Shown piece after piece: positions 33,622 through 42,900 of a DNA stretch of 46,162 nt. Numbering within the stretch: the first letter of the stretch is position 1; each line of letters opens with the position of its first letter. The stretch is taken from positions 1-46,162 of the forward strand of contig VRUD01000030.1 in assembly GCA_019456305.1 (NCBI GenBank), written 5' to 3'. The position numbers were made by a program, and so were the translations under genes. Under the pieces are notes generated by a model. It did not search any database and was not told the DNA's origin. It was given only the letters and a program-made list of their open reading frames with translations. Origin of the DNA: Cytophagales bacterium (GTDB lineage Bacteria; Bacteroidota; Bacteroidia; Cytophagales; VRUD01).

Positions 33622-34461
33622 TTAAAAACCATATTCCTTATATTCTTTTGTAAACTCTTCCGGTTTAAAAAAGGGGTTTACCACTACATTTATATATTCA
33701 TATTGTTCATATAACCCCTGGTCATCATATATTTTCATTACTAAAGGGATCATTCTTTGTTTATCAATATAAATGATCATTTTGGGAGAATAATCATTTG
33801 GAATTTCAATAATTTGCCCGGAATTTACATCTTCATAATCATCCACCGCCTCATTTTTTTCCAGGATCATATATTCACTTAGTTTAGTTCTCTCAGAAAT
33901 AGCAGGCAAAGTTTCTCCATGCCGGACTGTATAATCAAAAAACTTAAAATATGGGTTTGAAAACATTATTACATAACAAGCACGCCCATCACAAATTACC
34001 GTTCCTTGTTTTTTAACCATTGTATCAATTATTGTGTCATACTTGTCAAACAAATATTCTAAAATGGAGACAACATAGTCAAAGCCGGAACGATGAATAG
34101 TATGATGCTGGTTTGCTCTCATGAGACTGCCGTAAGGATCTAATCTTATATTAAACCATGGAAATCCATTAGGATTGACCAATGCTTTATTGTTATTAGT
34201 TCCACTAACATACAAAGCTTCCATTCCTTTATTAGGGAAATCTTGTTTTATATAAACTTTGAATGGTTGCCGAACTAATTTTACAAAAGATATTTGCCGG
34301 ATCATCTCACCATCTATTCGCTCCTGTTTTTTTATTGTATAGGTCAATGTTTTTATTTGTTTGGTTTTTGTAAACATTGTTTTTGCTAATTCACGGGCAG
34401 ATTGGCCATGGAGCCCTTGAAAGGTTACTAAAATAAAGGCTAAACTAATACTTAGTTGCAT
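33622..34461 (-). CDS. DUF1571-like secreted protein with embedded LysM domain
   Basis: A 279-residue exported protein. Residues 1-19 are a signal peptide ending HGQ. Residues 20-170 and 225-279 (MFTKTKQIKTLTYTIKKQERIDG, VKLVRQPFKVYIK, MIIYIDKQRMIPLVMKIYDDQGLYEQYEY) match DUF1571. Between them, about residues 177-223, is a LysM motif (YTVRHGETLPAISERTKL...SGQIIEIPNDY), which binds peptidoglycan. Its upstream DNA is at the edge of the putative cassette array (site at 34541-34670), so it might be the last cassette; no matching downstream site was found. Confidence 0.78.
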   Translation of the reverse strand: MQLSISLAFILVTFQGLHGQSARELAKTMFTKTKQIKTLTYTIKKQERIDGEMIRQISFVKLVRQPFKVYIKQDFPNKGMEALYVSGTNNNKALVNPNGFPWFNIRLDPYGSLMRANQHHTIHRSGFDYVVSILEYLFDKYDTIIDTMVKKQGTVICDGRACYVIMFSNPYFKFFDYTVRHGETLPAISERTKLSEYMILEKNEAVDDYEDVNSGQIIEIPNDYSPKMIIYIDKQRMIPLVMKIYDDQGLYEQYEYINVVVNPFFKPEEFTKEYKEYGF

Positions 34462-34540
34462 AAATAAGGGTTATTTCAATAGTAATTCAATAGTAATTTG
34501 ATGGTCATACAATAGCTATACAATCGTATAACAATCATAT

Positions 34541-34670
34541 GATAACGATTTGGATAAAGGCAGTGGGGTTTAGGTTACGAAACTGTCTCCCGTTACGAGA
34601 TTTTCAATGGGAATTGAGAGTCTCTTTTCGAGACGGTCAGCCCCATTGCCTTTATGTTTTGTTGGGCATA
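34541..34670 (-). other. attC-like recombination site (site C)
   Basis: On the minus strand it reads TATGCCCAAC at one edge and GTTATCATATG at the other. Between them ATAAAGGCAGTGGGG (34554-34568) pairs with CCCCATTGCCTTTAT (34641-34655), with a further inner hairpin (ACTGTCTC/GAGACGGT). It ends the MORN-protein unit. The TATGCCCAAC arm is complementary, with one mismatch, to that unit's 5' edge GTTGTGCATA at 36323-36332. Confidence 0.75.
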
Positions 34671-34677
34671 GTGCTTT

Positions 34678-36315
34678 TCATTGTTTAATTATTTCTTTGA
34701 TGCTAACCATACCTTCCTCTTTTTCCTTGTAAATGATGTGGTGCTTCACTACCGTGTCGTCATCTTTTAATTCAAGGTCCCAATGGTCAGGCATATAATC
34801 TCCTGTCTCTGCTTCAATGAAGCCTTTATACAAGATAGAACCATCCTTATTCCAGCAAGCCAGTTCAGTTCCTGTTGCTTTCCATATACAGGCTTTCATC
34901 ATCTGTCCATTCTTCCACCAATAGCTTTCAGATAATAATCCCTCCTTACTCCTCACTTTTTTACTTCGTAAACTCCCGCTGGAGTACCATTCCCTGGTTG
35001 CATCCTTACCATGTTCCTTGCTTTTTATCCCATTGGGATGCCATTCAGTATAAGGTTTTCCTTTAACGTTACGCAGCTTCATTTGGCCGTTCTTGTACCA
35101 TTGGAATTGTCCTGCGTCTGATCTTTCCCAGAGCTTTTTACCTGAGGGATACCATTCTGTTTCGATGCCATTGCCATGCTCTTTTATCTTTTGTCCGGTT
35201 TTATCAAAGGTGGTATATACATACGTGTTCTGTTGATAATCATTTACACTTTGAATTTCTCCGGTTTCGTAGTAGTGAATCTCTTTCAGTACCTTCTTTT
35301 TGCCTTTGACATAAGCAACCGATCTTGGACCTCCTGAAGAGAAATAAGTCCTTAGTGTGTCCAACACATTGGCCAGGGAATCCAGCCTGTGCTGTTCCGT
35401 TGCTTTGCGGGTGCTGTCTGCACGTTGCTTTTCGGCCAGCAAGTTTGCTTTTTGCATTTCGTATGCCAGCATCATGGAGTCTGCGTCAATTTGCAGGCGA
35501 GCAGGGGTGGGAGTAGCGGCAAGATGAATTACCAGGTCATTTAAGCAAGTCCACCTCATTTTGCGCGAACTGATCTGCTCTATGGTGCAATCAAACAAAG
35601 GAATATTCTCAAGGATAAAAAGCAGTTTACCTTCCACCTGCCATGCACCCACTATTATGCGGGCAGTATCGCTGGCCGGCTGCATAAGCACCACTCCATT
35701 TTTCTTAAACAGGTATTTGCCTCCCTTATATATGCTGTTCCAATCAATAGGCCCGCCCATTTCCTCCGGATCAATTTCAGGCTCCGACAATGCTGCATAT
35801 TCAATCTCCCAAAGGGTATCGCACAGCATATCCTCTGGGCTCATTAGCGCCTCTTTTAGTAATACTTCTGCTTCTTTCGGGGGTAGATAACGCCCATCAT
35901 ATTTTACCAACTTCCCTGCACTCAGCTTTTCATAGGTAGTATAATCAGGCAATTCAGTTCCCTCTTTGTCCCAGTAGCGCCAGCCATCCATTTTCACACT
36001 GGTGCGATATATTCTTATTAACGGGTTTTTAGGAGGTGGGTATATTCTCGTTTGTATTTTGTCCCGGCCAATCCGTACTTTTAGTGCTATCCTGTAGTCG
36101 CCTGATGCCCCTTTTTTTCCGTTCTCATAGTAGTCTGTTCTTTTCCCTTTTTTCAGGAATGGCCTTCCTTTTTTGTATTTGTAATTAGCCAGCGACATCA
36201 TAGAGCCGTCATTATATCTCGTCAGATGGTTGAAGCTTTCTCCATTCACAACCGTGTCTTGCTGTGCTGCGGTTAGTAAGGGAAACAGTAATAATATGGC
36301 TGTCAGTTCTCTCAT
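34678..36315 (-). CDS. Secreted MORN-2 repeat protein (YwqK-like) with lipocalin-like middle
   Basis: A 545-residue exported protein (signal peptide RELTAILLLFPLLTAA). The N-terminal and C-terminal parts carry MORN-2/YwqK repeats: YENGKKGASGDY, YYETGEIQSVNDYQQ, TEWYPSGKKLWERS, WYKNGQMKLRNVKGKPYTEWHPNGIKSKEHG. The middle (LCDTLWEIEYAAL... GAWQVEGKLLFILENIPLFDCTIEQISS) is lipocalin-like. These proteins are often found near toxins or effectors and the function is unclear. The gene fills one unit of the putative cassette array (about 34547-36331) by itself. Confidence 0.7.
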   Translation of the reverse strand: MRELTAILLLFPLLTAAQQDTVVNGESFNHLTRYNDGSMMSLANYKYKKGRPFLKKGKRTDYYENGKKGASGDYRIALKVRIGRDKIQTRIYPPPKNPLIRIYRTSVKMDGWRYWDKEGTELPDYTTYEKLSAGKLVKYDGRYLPPKEAEVLLKEALMSPEDMLCDTLWEIEYAALSEPEIDPEEMGGPIDWNSIYKGGKYLFKKNGVVLMQPASDTARIIVGAWQVEGKLLFILENIPLFDCTIEQISSRKMRWTCLNDLVIHLAATPTPARLQIDADSMMLAYEMQKANLLAEKQRADSTRKATEQHRLDSLANVLDTLRTYFSSGGPRSVAYVKGKKKVLKEIHYYETGEIQSVNDYQQNTYVYTTFDKTGQKIKEHGNGIETEWYPSGKKLWERSDAGQFQWYKNGQMKLRNVKGKPYTEWHPNGIKSKEHGKDATREWYSSGSLRSKKVRSKEGLLSESYWWKNGQMMKACIWKATGTELACWNKDGSILYKGFIEAETGDYMPDHWDLELKDDDTVVKHHIIYKEKEEGMVSIKEIIKQ

Positions 36316-36322
36316 TTTGCAT

Positions 36323-36395
36323 TATGCACAACGTTTAGTATATGAAGCGTAGCATCCCGAAGGATGCTATGATTTCATATACATTGTTACCATGC
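36323..36395 (-). other. attC-like recombination site (site B)
   Basis: The minus strand has GCATGGTAAC at its 5' edge and GTTGTGCATA at its 3' edge. TATATGAA/TTCATATA and GTAGCATCC/GGATGCTA form a nested stem of a 70-bp hairpin. It lies between the EcoRI-like gene and the MORN gene. GCATGGTAAC is exactly complementary to GTTACCATGC, the 5' edge of the restriction-modification unit at site A. Confidence 0.8.
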
Positions 36396-36418
36396 GTTTC
36401 TTTTTAATTTTTAACTCC

Positions 36419-37228
36419 TTATGTCGTTATGAAATTCATTACTCTTAATGAAGTCTTAGCAATATCAATCATAATTGGAAGCATTTCTTCAGTTGTTGTC
36501 CACGGAGTGGCTTTAGTATAAATTGAAACAGCTTGCAGCATTATTTTTTGACCGTCTATAGAAATAAAAATATTTTCACATCTATTTTGATTAATGGGCA
36601 AACTATAATTTGCGGCAGTTAATCTATCAATTCTGTTTAAAGATCCAACATCGTGTCTCAATTCTACCTCTCTTCCATCAGGTCTTTTTACTGTTATAGA
36701 TTCAGTGAGAAAATTCGAACCTTGTAAAAAAAGGATATAAGGAAAGTGTTTCTCATTCATCATAATGTTCCTTATTTCATTGATATTTTTGTGAGAACGT
36801 TCAATAGCATTTCCTGCAACCATTATGTCCTGATCTTTATTTTTCCCCACCAATATACCTTCCTGTATATTGTCTATATCCTTGCCTTGATGCTTCGCTT
36901 CGGAGACCAAGATAATTCTCCAATTCTCATCTTTATCTTTAACTTCTATTATTCCACCATCAGGCTTTATAGCTGCTTTTTCTACAAATATTGTTACGCC
37001 TAACCGAGAATCAGTTTCATTAAGTTTTTCGTTTATTTCTTTTTTTGCAATAAACTCCCTATAACGGAATTCTAAGTCAGTAAATTCTTTTTTTAAAGAT
37101 TCAAATGCACTTTTTGAAATATCTTTTACGGACAAATCATGGTCTTGTGCTGATTTTCCAAAAATCCCTTTAGGTCCTTCAATTTTCTCTTGTTGCTTAC
37201 TTAATCTATCTGTTTGTTTCTTTTTCAA
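36419..37228 (-). CDS. EcoRI/RsrI-family type II restriction endonuclease
   Basis: A 269-residue homologue of R.EcoRI, recognised along its length. The PD...ExK site is intact: KPDGGI with Asp90, then SEAKHQGKD with Glu110 and Lys112, one residue offset from EcoRI D91, E111, K113. The recognition segment AGNAIERSHKNINE keeps the EcoRI N141 and R145 equivalents (N140, R144), and NRIDRLTAANY keeps R200/R203 equivalents. This predicts cutting at GAATTC. The gene overlaps the methylase gene by 4 bases (ATGA). The pair occupies one putative integron cassette. Confidence 0.95.
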   Translation of the reverse strand: MKKKQTDRLSKQQEKIEGPKGIFGKSAQDHDLSVKDISKSAFESLKKEFTDLEFRYREFIAKKEINEKLNETDSRLGVTIFVEKAAIKPDGGIIEVKDKDENWRIILVSEAKHQGKDIDNIQEGILVGKNKDQDIMVAGNAIERSHKNINEIRNIMMNEKHFPYILFLQGSNFLTESITVKRPDGREVELRHDVGSLNRIDRLTAANYSLPINQNRCENIFISIDGQKIMLQAVSIYTKATPWTTTEEMLPIMIDIAKTSLRVMNFITT

Positions 37229-38193
37229 TGTGATTCTTTAACTTCTAATGATTCTTGTTTTGTCAATCTTTTGATTGCTTGATCAACAGTTAAATTCTTT
37301 TCTATTGAATATGGCTTGATAAACATATTTTCATTAATTTGAGAAAGATGTAAATCTAAATATTCATATAGCTTAGAATCAGTATCTACAAGAATAGAGT
37401 TTCTCGCTTCTTCAATTGCAACACGACCTGTTGTTCCTGAACCAGCAAAGAAATCTAAGACAGTTGATCCTGGATATGACAAACTACGAATGAATCTACG
37501 AATAATCTCAACCGGCTTTTGAGTAGGGTGCCCAACTCGCTCCTTAGAATTTCCGTTTAATCTATTGATTTCCCATACGTTTGTTGGGTTTTTCCCTTTT
37601 TCGATAGTTTCTGGATTCAATCTTTTATCTTTTCTATAAAGCTCTTTTGTCTTTTCATCATATGGGATTCTTACAGAATCTAATTCAAAATAGTACTTCT
37701 TAGTTTTGGATAACCAAATGGCTTCTTCATGTCTATTTGCAAAAAAACGATGAGCACTCATACCGTTTTTATAATACCAAATTACCAAATTGATAAAGCG
37801 TAATTTGGTAGAATGTCTTGTGTAATGTAATATTTCAAGTAAATCACCTTTCTTTAGGTCTTGAAATTGGAATCCACCAAAAATTACACAATTTCCTGAA
37901 TCAGATAATATCCTATAAATCTGATCCAACCAATCTTTTGCCCATTCCAGATAGTTTTCGTAAGTATCCCAATAATCTAAATCCAGATTATATGGAGGAT
38001 CGATTAATATAAGTTGAATCGAAGAGTCAGGAATTTGCCTTAGCACTTCAACTGCATCCTTAATGAAAATAGTATGCATAGTGCTTTCCACTTCTTGACG
38101 TGTTACATCTATTGTAGAACTGTGTCGCACCCCATTTTTCCTTTGTCGGTTGATCGCGATATGACCTTTATTAAAGTGAGATTTATTTGGCAT
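37225..38193 (-). CDS. DNA methyltransferase of the M.RsrI type
   Basis: A 322-residue beta-class N6-adenine methyltransferase. The DPPYNL motif (IV) is at residues 65-70 and the SAM-binding DFFAGSGTTGRVAIEEARNSI motif (I) lies near the C-terminus, giving the beta order. NGMSAHRFFANRHEE and NPTNVWEINRLNGNSKERVGHPTQKP match M.RsrI closely. M.RsrI protects GAATTC, so this enzyme should protect the host from the partner endonuclease. The endonuclease gene follows with a 4-base overlap; the methylase is translated first. Confidence 0.95.
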   Translation of the reverse strand: MPNKSHFNKGHIAINRQRKNGVRHSSTIDVTRQEVESTMHTIFIKDAVEVLRQIPDSSIQLILIDPPYNLDLDYWDTYENYLEWAKDWLDQIYRILSDSGNCVIFGGFQFQDLKKGDLLEILHYTRHSTKLRFINLVIWYYKNGMSAHRFFANRHEEAIWLSKTKKYYFELDSVRIPYDEKTKELYRKDKRLNPETIEKGKNPTNVWEINRLNGNSKERVGHPTQKPVEIIRRFIRSLSYPGSTVLDFFAGSGTTGRVAIEEARNSILVDTDSKLYEYLDLHLSQINENMFIKPYSIEKNLTVDQAIKRLTKQESLEVKESH

Positions 38194-38245
38194 CTTTTGA
38201 ATTTTGGCTAAGGTCTAACATTTTTTTGATTTATTATTTAATAAT

Positions 38246-38305
38246 GCATGGTAACGTGTTTGGCTAAACTGCGTTTCAATGCAGTTTAGGTATTGTTGGG
38301 CTTAG
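38246..38305 (-). other. attC-like recombination site (site A)
   Basis: On the minus strand CTAAGCCCAAC marks one edge and GTTACCATGC the other. The stem is GCAGTTTAG/CTAAACTGC, 9 bp, perfect, with an 8-base loop. The AAGCCCAAC edge is complementary to the 5' edge (GTTGGGCTTA, site D) of the preceding unit. Length is about 60 bp, a usual size for attC. Confidence 0.82.
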
Positions 38306-38308
38306 TTC

Positions 38309-39106
38309 TTAATTAGTTGTAAAATTCAATGTTCTTGCACAGGCAGGGTTAGGGCACAAAACGGACGTGTAACCTGTCAACTTCCTTTTATCAATTTCTA
38401 TTTTTGTTGTGCAAAATGGACAATTCCCAGAAACCAAATTAGGATTTCCTCCAAAAATCAAGGTGCCTCCAGCGCCAAAACCAACACTATTGCCTTGTAC
38501 AGAAATATCACCTTGCGTTGTAATTCCATCCATTCCAACACTTCCTTCTGAACTAGAGAATTTTGTCTTGTCAATGAAGTTCTTACTTCCGTCTTTGGCG
38601 TGCAGATGAGTCTTCTTAGCTTTTATCTCAGTATTCTCGACAACATTTGTGCTATTGTTCTTTGCTATTATAGCTGCGAAATCAGCTTCAACAAACGAAT
38701 TCAGTACTTCTTGATAGCTCCAATCCTCAGTTTCCATTATCCATTCAGTTCCATCGTCTGTGTTCAAGTCTTCGATAATTTCAGCAACTAATTTTTCTAC
38801 TTGCTCATTTAAAGCTTTATTGTAGTTAATGGTTCCTCCAATCTCTTGTAGTTTTTCAATTTCATCGTCTATTGAAGCAATTTTATCGTTTGTAGAATTA
38901 ATCTCAGTCCAGATATCATCTAGTCTTATTTTGAGGGCTTCATTGGACGAGATTCGGTCAATTATCTGATTGACTTGCTGAAATCCAGGTATTGGTATAA
39001 AGCTTAACCAAAAGGACGTATAACTCACATCATCTTGCAAGTGTTCATTTTTAAGGTGAATTTTAACTGTCTGAAGTAATTCCTTTGCTTTTTCTGCTAT
39101 GTTCAT
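38309..39106 (-). CDS. Coiled-coil / zinc-ribbon protein of unknown function
   Basis: A 265-residue soluble protein. Residues 1-130 are helical and coiled-coil (IWTEINSTNDKIASIDDEIEKLQEIGGTINYNKALNEQVEKLVAEI). A loop of charged residues then links to a beta-rich segment (GITTQGDISVQGNSVGFGAGGTLIFGG) and a C-terminal zinc ribbon CPFCTTKI...CPNPACARTL (four cysteines). I do not recognise a family. It is the sole gene of its unit in the putative cassette array and lies next to the ParDE pair. Confidence 0.6.
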   Translation of the reverse strand: MNIAEKAKELLQTVKIHLKNEHLQDDVSYTSFWLSFIPIPGFQQVNQIIDRISSNEALKIRLDDIWTEINSTNDKIASIDDEIEKLQEIGGTINYNKALNEQVEKLVAEIIEDLNTDDGTEWIMETEDWSYQEVLNSFVEADFAAIIAKNNSTNVVENTEIKAKKTHLHAKDGSKNFIDKTKFSSSEGSVGMDGITTQGDISVQGNSVGFGAGGTLIFGGNPNLVSGNCPFCTTKIEIDKRKLTGYTSVLCPNPACARTLNFTTN

Positions 39107-39132
39107 ATGGAGTGTTTTGGTTGTCTAATTAA

Positions 39133-39264
39133 GCCCAACGGTTTGAATATGGTGCGTTTGGCATTTCAAAGCTCACATCTTTCAGTTTATTACTATGTTT
39201 ATTCATTGCTATCATTTTCCATTTTAGCACTATCTGCCAAATGCACTATATTTTTTGTTATGTG
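39133..39264 (-). other. attC-like recombination site (site D)
   Basis: On the minus strand it runs from CACATAAC at 39264-39257 to GTTGGGCTTAATTAG ending near 39125. The outer stem pairs GTGC(A)TTTGGCA with TGCCAAACGCAC (11 of 12), with a central region of about 60 bases that is only partly paired. The 132-bp length resembles the long attC sites of Vibrio arrays. It begins 3 bases after the parE stop codon. Confidence 0.7.
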
Positions 39265-39267
39265 GGG

Positions 39268-39567
39268 TTATTCTGTTATTCTATGTTTTAAATCCATTTG
39301 CTCGTGCAATATTCTTATTATTTCAATTTCATTCTTATTTAACTTTCTGTAAAAAATAATATGTCGCCCAGTTCTATAACCAAATAATTTGTCTGCAATT
39401 CCGTCATAATTTTTACCAATATTTGGCTTTTCTGCAATTCCCTTACAGTTATCGAGTAACATTTGATAGTATTTGTCAGCTTGTTGTTCAGACCAGTTAT
39501 CAAAGGTATAATTCCAAATTTTGGATAAATCTTCTACGGCTTTATTAGTCAAAAAGTAATTAGCCAT
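39268..39567 (-). CDS. parE: ParE-family toxin
   Basis: A 99-residue RelE/ParE-fold protein: YFLTNKAVEDLSKIWNYTFDNWSEQQADKYYQML, then NIGKNYDGIADKLFGYRTGRHIIFYRKLNKNEIEIIRILHEQMDLKHRI. ParE toxins poison DNA gyrase. It overlaps parD by 8 bases, with antitoxin first. Its stop codon is 3 bases from attC-like site D, typical of cassette-borne toxin-antitoxin genes. Confidence 0.93.
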   Translation of the reverse strand: MANYFLTNKAVEDLSKIWNYTFDNWSEQQADKYYQMLLDNCKGIAEKPNIGKNYDGIADKLFGYRTGRHIIFYRKLNKNEIEIIRILHEQMDLKHRITE

Positions 39568-39811
39568 TCTGATCTTTTTTTGCTTTTAATTCTTTCAGAT
39601 GTGTTTTTGGATTGAAGTCAAGAGCTAATCCGCTTTCAACACCTTCTTGAATTGCATTTTTTAAAGCAATAATCTTATTTTCTTCTTCTTCCAAAAGCCG
39701 CAGTCCTGCTCGTATTACTTCACTTGCATTTTTATATCTTCCAGTAATCAAGCTACTCTGAACAAACTTATCAAAGTAATTCCCTAATGATATTGACGTA
39801 TTTCTATTCAT
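39560..39811 (-). CDS. parD: ParD-family antitoxin
   Basis: An 83-residue ribbon-helix-helix antitoxin: NTSISLGNYFDKFVQSSLITGRYKNASEVIRAGLRLLEEEE, the classic ParD N-terminus, followed by a polar tail that binds ParE. It is co-transcribed with parE. The upstream 39,812-39,978 spacer holds imperfect GAATTACAACT-type tandem repeats and no recognised cassette edge. Confidence 0.93.
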   Translation of the reverse strand: MNRNTSISLGNYFDKFVQSSLITGRYKNASEVIRAGLRLLEEEENKIIALKNAIQEGVESGLALDFNPKTHLKELKAKKDQNG

Positions 39812-39978
39812 TTTAAATATTTTTTTTTATTTTTCAAAGATACCAAATATTGGTACAATAGTCAAATCTTTTCCTTTTTTTTATCACTAACATTGATCAT
39901 TACGGCAACCGTATGGCAACTGAATTGCAAGGAGTTACAACTGAGTTACAACTGAATTACAACTGAATTACTATTGAA

Positions 39979-42900
39979 TTATACGTCATAATTCAAATTA
40001 GGCGAAAGCCATTTCTCTGTTTCTTTCAGGTCCATTTCCTTTCGTTTGGCATAGTCTTCAATCTGGTCTTTACCGATCTTTCCCAGGCCAAAGTATTTGG
40101 ATTGAGGATGGGCAAAATAGATGCCGCATACCGAAGCAGCAGGGTACATTGCAAGGTTCTCGGTTAAGGTAATACCTGTGTTTTTTTCTACTTCTAAAAG
40201 ATCAAATAATGTTCTTTTTTCAGTATGATCGGGACAGGCGGGATAGCCTGGCGCCGGACGAATACCGGCATATTTTTCATGGATCAGTTCTTCACTGGTA
40301 AAATTTTCATCTTTAGCATAACCCCAGAACTCTTTACGTACACGCTGGTGCAGCAATTCAGTAAATGCTTCAGCTAACCTGTCTGCCAGCGCTTTTATCA
40401 TAATGCTGCTGTAATCATCAAGGTCTGCTTCAAATTTCTTAATCATCTTTTCTATTTCAATGCCAGTTGTAACGGCAAAGAAGCCGATGTAATCCCCGCC
40501 ACTATTCCTTGCTATAAAATCTGCTAAAGCAAGGTTAGGCACTCCGGGAGCTTTTTGTCCTTGCTGCCTTAATGTATGAATTACGGCTTTAACCTTTTCT
40601 CTGCTTTCATCTTCATAGACAGTGATGTCATCATCACTCGTAGCATTGGCCGGATAAATACCTATTGAGGCATTTGCGGTAAGAAGGCGTTTATCAATCA
40701 CTTCCTGCAATAATTTTAGAGCATCATTAAGTAGTTTTTGTGCTTCTTTACCCATTTTAGGGTCATCAAGCAATTTCGGAAATTTACCCTTTAGCTCCCA
40801 GGCCTGGAAAAAGGGCGTCCAGTCAATGAAATTGCTTATTTCTTTGAGTGAATAATTTACAAAAAATTTATTTCCAATAAATGATGGTTTGGTAATTTTT
40901 GTGGTTTTCCAGTCAATATTAAATTTATTAGCCCGCGCCTTTGTAATGCTCAGAAGTTGCTTATCCTTTTGGCGGGATAAATGATCGATCCGGAGTTTTT
41001 CATATTCTGTTTTTATATCGTTGCAAAATACTGCTTTGTTCTTTTCATTCACAAGTTTACTGGCAACTCCGACACTGATGGAAGCGTTTAAAACGTGAAT
41101 AACAGAACCATTGTAGTTAGGTTCAATTTTTACAGCAGTATGTATGCGTGAAGTAGTAGCTCCACCAATTAGTAACGGAAGATCGAAGTTCAACCGCTTC
41201 ATTTCTTTGGCAACGTGCACCATTTCATCTAATGAAGGCGTAATTAAGCCGCTCAAACCAATGATATCTACATCATTCTCTTTTGCTGCTTGCAGAATTT
41301 TATCACTGGCAACCATCACCCCCAGGTCAATGATCTCATAATTATTACACCCTAATACAACTCCTACGATGTTTTTCCCTATATCATGTACGTCACCTTT
41401 TACTGTTGCCATTAATATTTTACCTGCGGCTTTGGGCTTGCCGCCATCTTGCTTTTCCTCTTCAATAAATGGTGTCAGGTGAGCTACTCCCTTTTTCATC
41501 ACCCTTGCACTTTTCACAACCTGGGGAAGGAACATTTTACCCGAACCAAAAAGATCGCCCACCACATTCATACCGTCCATCAAAGGCCCTTCTATAACGT
41601 GCAGGGGCCTGTCATATTTTTTTCTCGCCTCCTCAACATCTTCTACAATATAATCTGTAATACCTTCTACCAGGGCATGTTTGAGACGTTCCTCAACATT
41701 TTCTTTTCTCCAGCGCTCGTCCTTTACCTTTACAATACCATTGGATACTACATTTGCTGCGTATTCAACCAATTTCTCTGTAGCATTTTCACGTTTATTG
41801 AACAGCACATCTTCAACCTTACCAAGCAAATCTTTTGGAATGTTTTCATATACCTCTATCATTCCTGCATTCACTATTCCCATATCCATACCAGCCTGTA
41901 TCCCATGATAGAGAAATGCAGAATGCATTGCTTCCCGTACCGGGTTATTTCCCCGAAAGGAAAAAGATACATTGCTTACGCCCCCACTAACCATTGCGTA
42001 TGGTAAATTCTTTTTTATCCACCTGGCTGCTTCAAAATAATCTACTGCATTTTTATTGTGTTCGGGAAGACCGGTTGCAACCGGAAAGACATTAGGATCA
42101 AAAATGATGTCTTCAGGTGGAAAATTTAATTCTCCGGTAAGTATTTTATACGCCCGTTCACATATTTCTATCCTGCGTTGGATTGTATCTGCCTGGCCTT
42201 CTTCATCAAAAGCCATCACCACAACTGCTGCACCGTATTGCCTGATCTTTCTGGCATATTCTATAAACTTTTCTTTCCCTTCTTTGAGACTTATAGAGTT
42301 AACTATTGATTTTCCCTGCACACATTTAAGCCCGGCTTCAATCACCGACCATTTTGAAGAATCTACCATAATAGGGATCCTGGCAATATCAGGTTCTGAG
42401 GCAATAAGATTCAGAAATGTGGTCATTTCTGCTTCAGAATCAAGTAAACCTTCGTCCATATTTACATCAAGGATCTGGGCTCCGCCTTCAACCTGGTCTT
42501 TCGCTATTGCTATTGCTTTTTCATATTCCTTGGCTTTGATCAGCTTTGAAAATTTTTTTGAGCCGGTTATATTGGTTCTTTCACCAATGTTTATAAAGTT
42601 GCTTTCTGAAAAGATCGTTAACGGCTCTAAGCCGCTGTAATTTGGTTTTTTCTCTTTTTCCGGAACTTTCCTTGGGGAATATTTTTCTGCTAATACCGCT
42701 ATTTGTTTAATATGTTCAGGAGTAGTACCGCAACAGCCCCCAACAATATTTACAAAGCCACTTTTTAAGTAATCTTCAATAACAGATGCCATGCGTTCCG
42801 GAGTTTCATCGTACTCACCAAATTCATTAGGAAGCCCTGCATTGGGATGGACACTTACAAAAAATGGCGCTGTATCGGATAATGTTTCAAGGTAGGGCCG

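Noticed and set aside
37225-38193. Assignment as an M.EcoRI homologue
   Set aside because: Motif order (DPPY before FAGSG) and conserved segments match M.RsrI, not M.EcoRI.
39880-39930. GTTAGTGATA on the minus strand as the 5' edge of the ParDE unit
   Set aside because: It does not complement the CACATAAC arm of site D, so the edge cannot be claimed.
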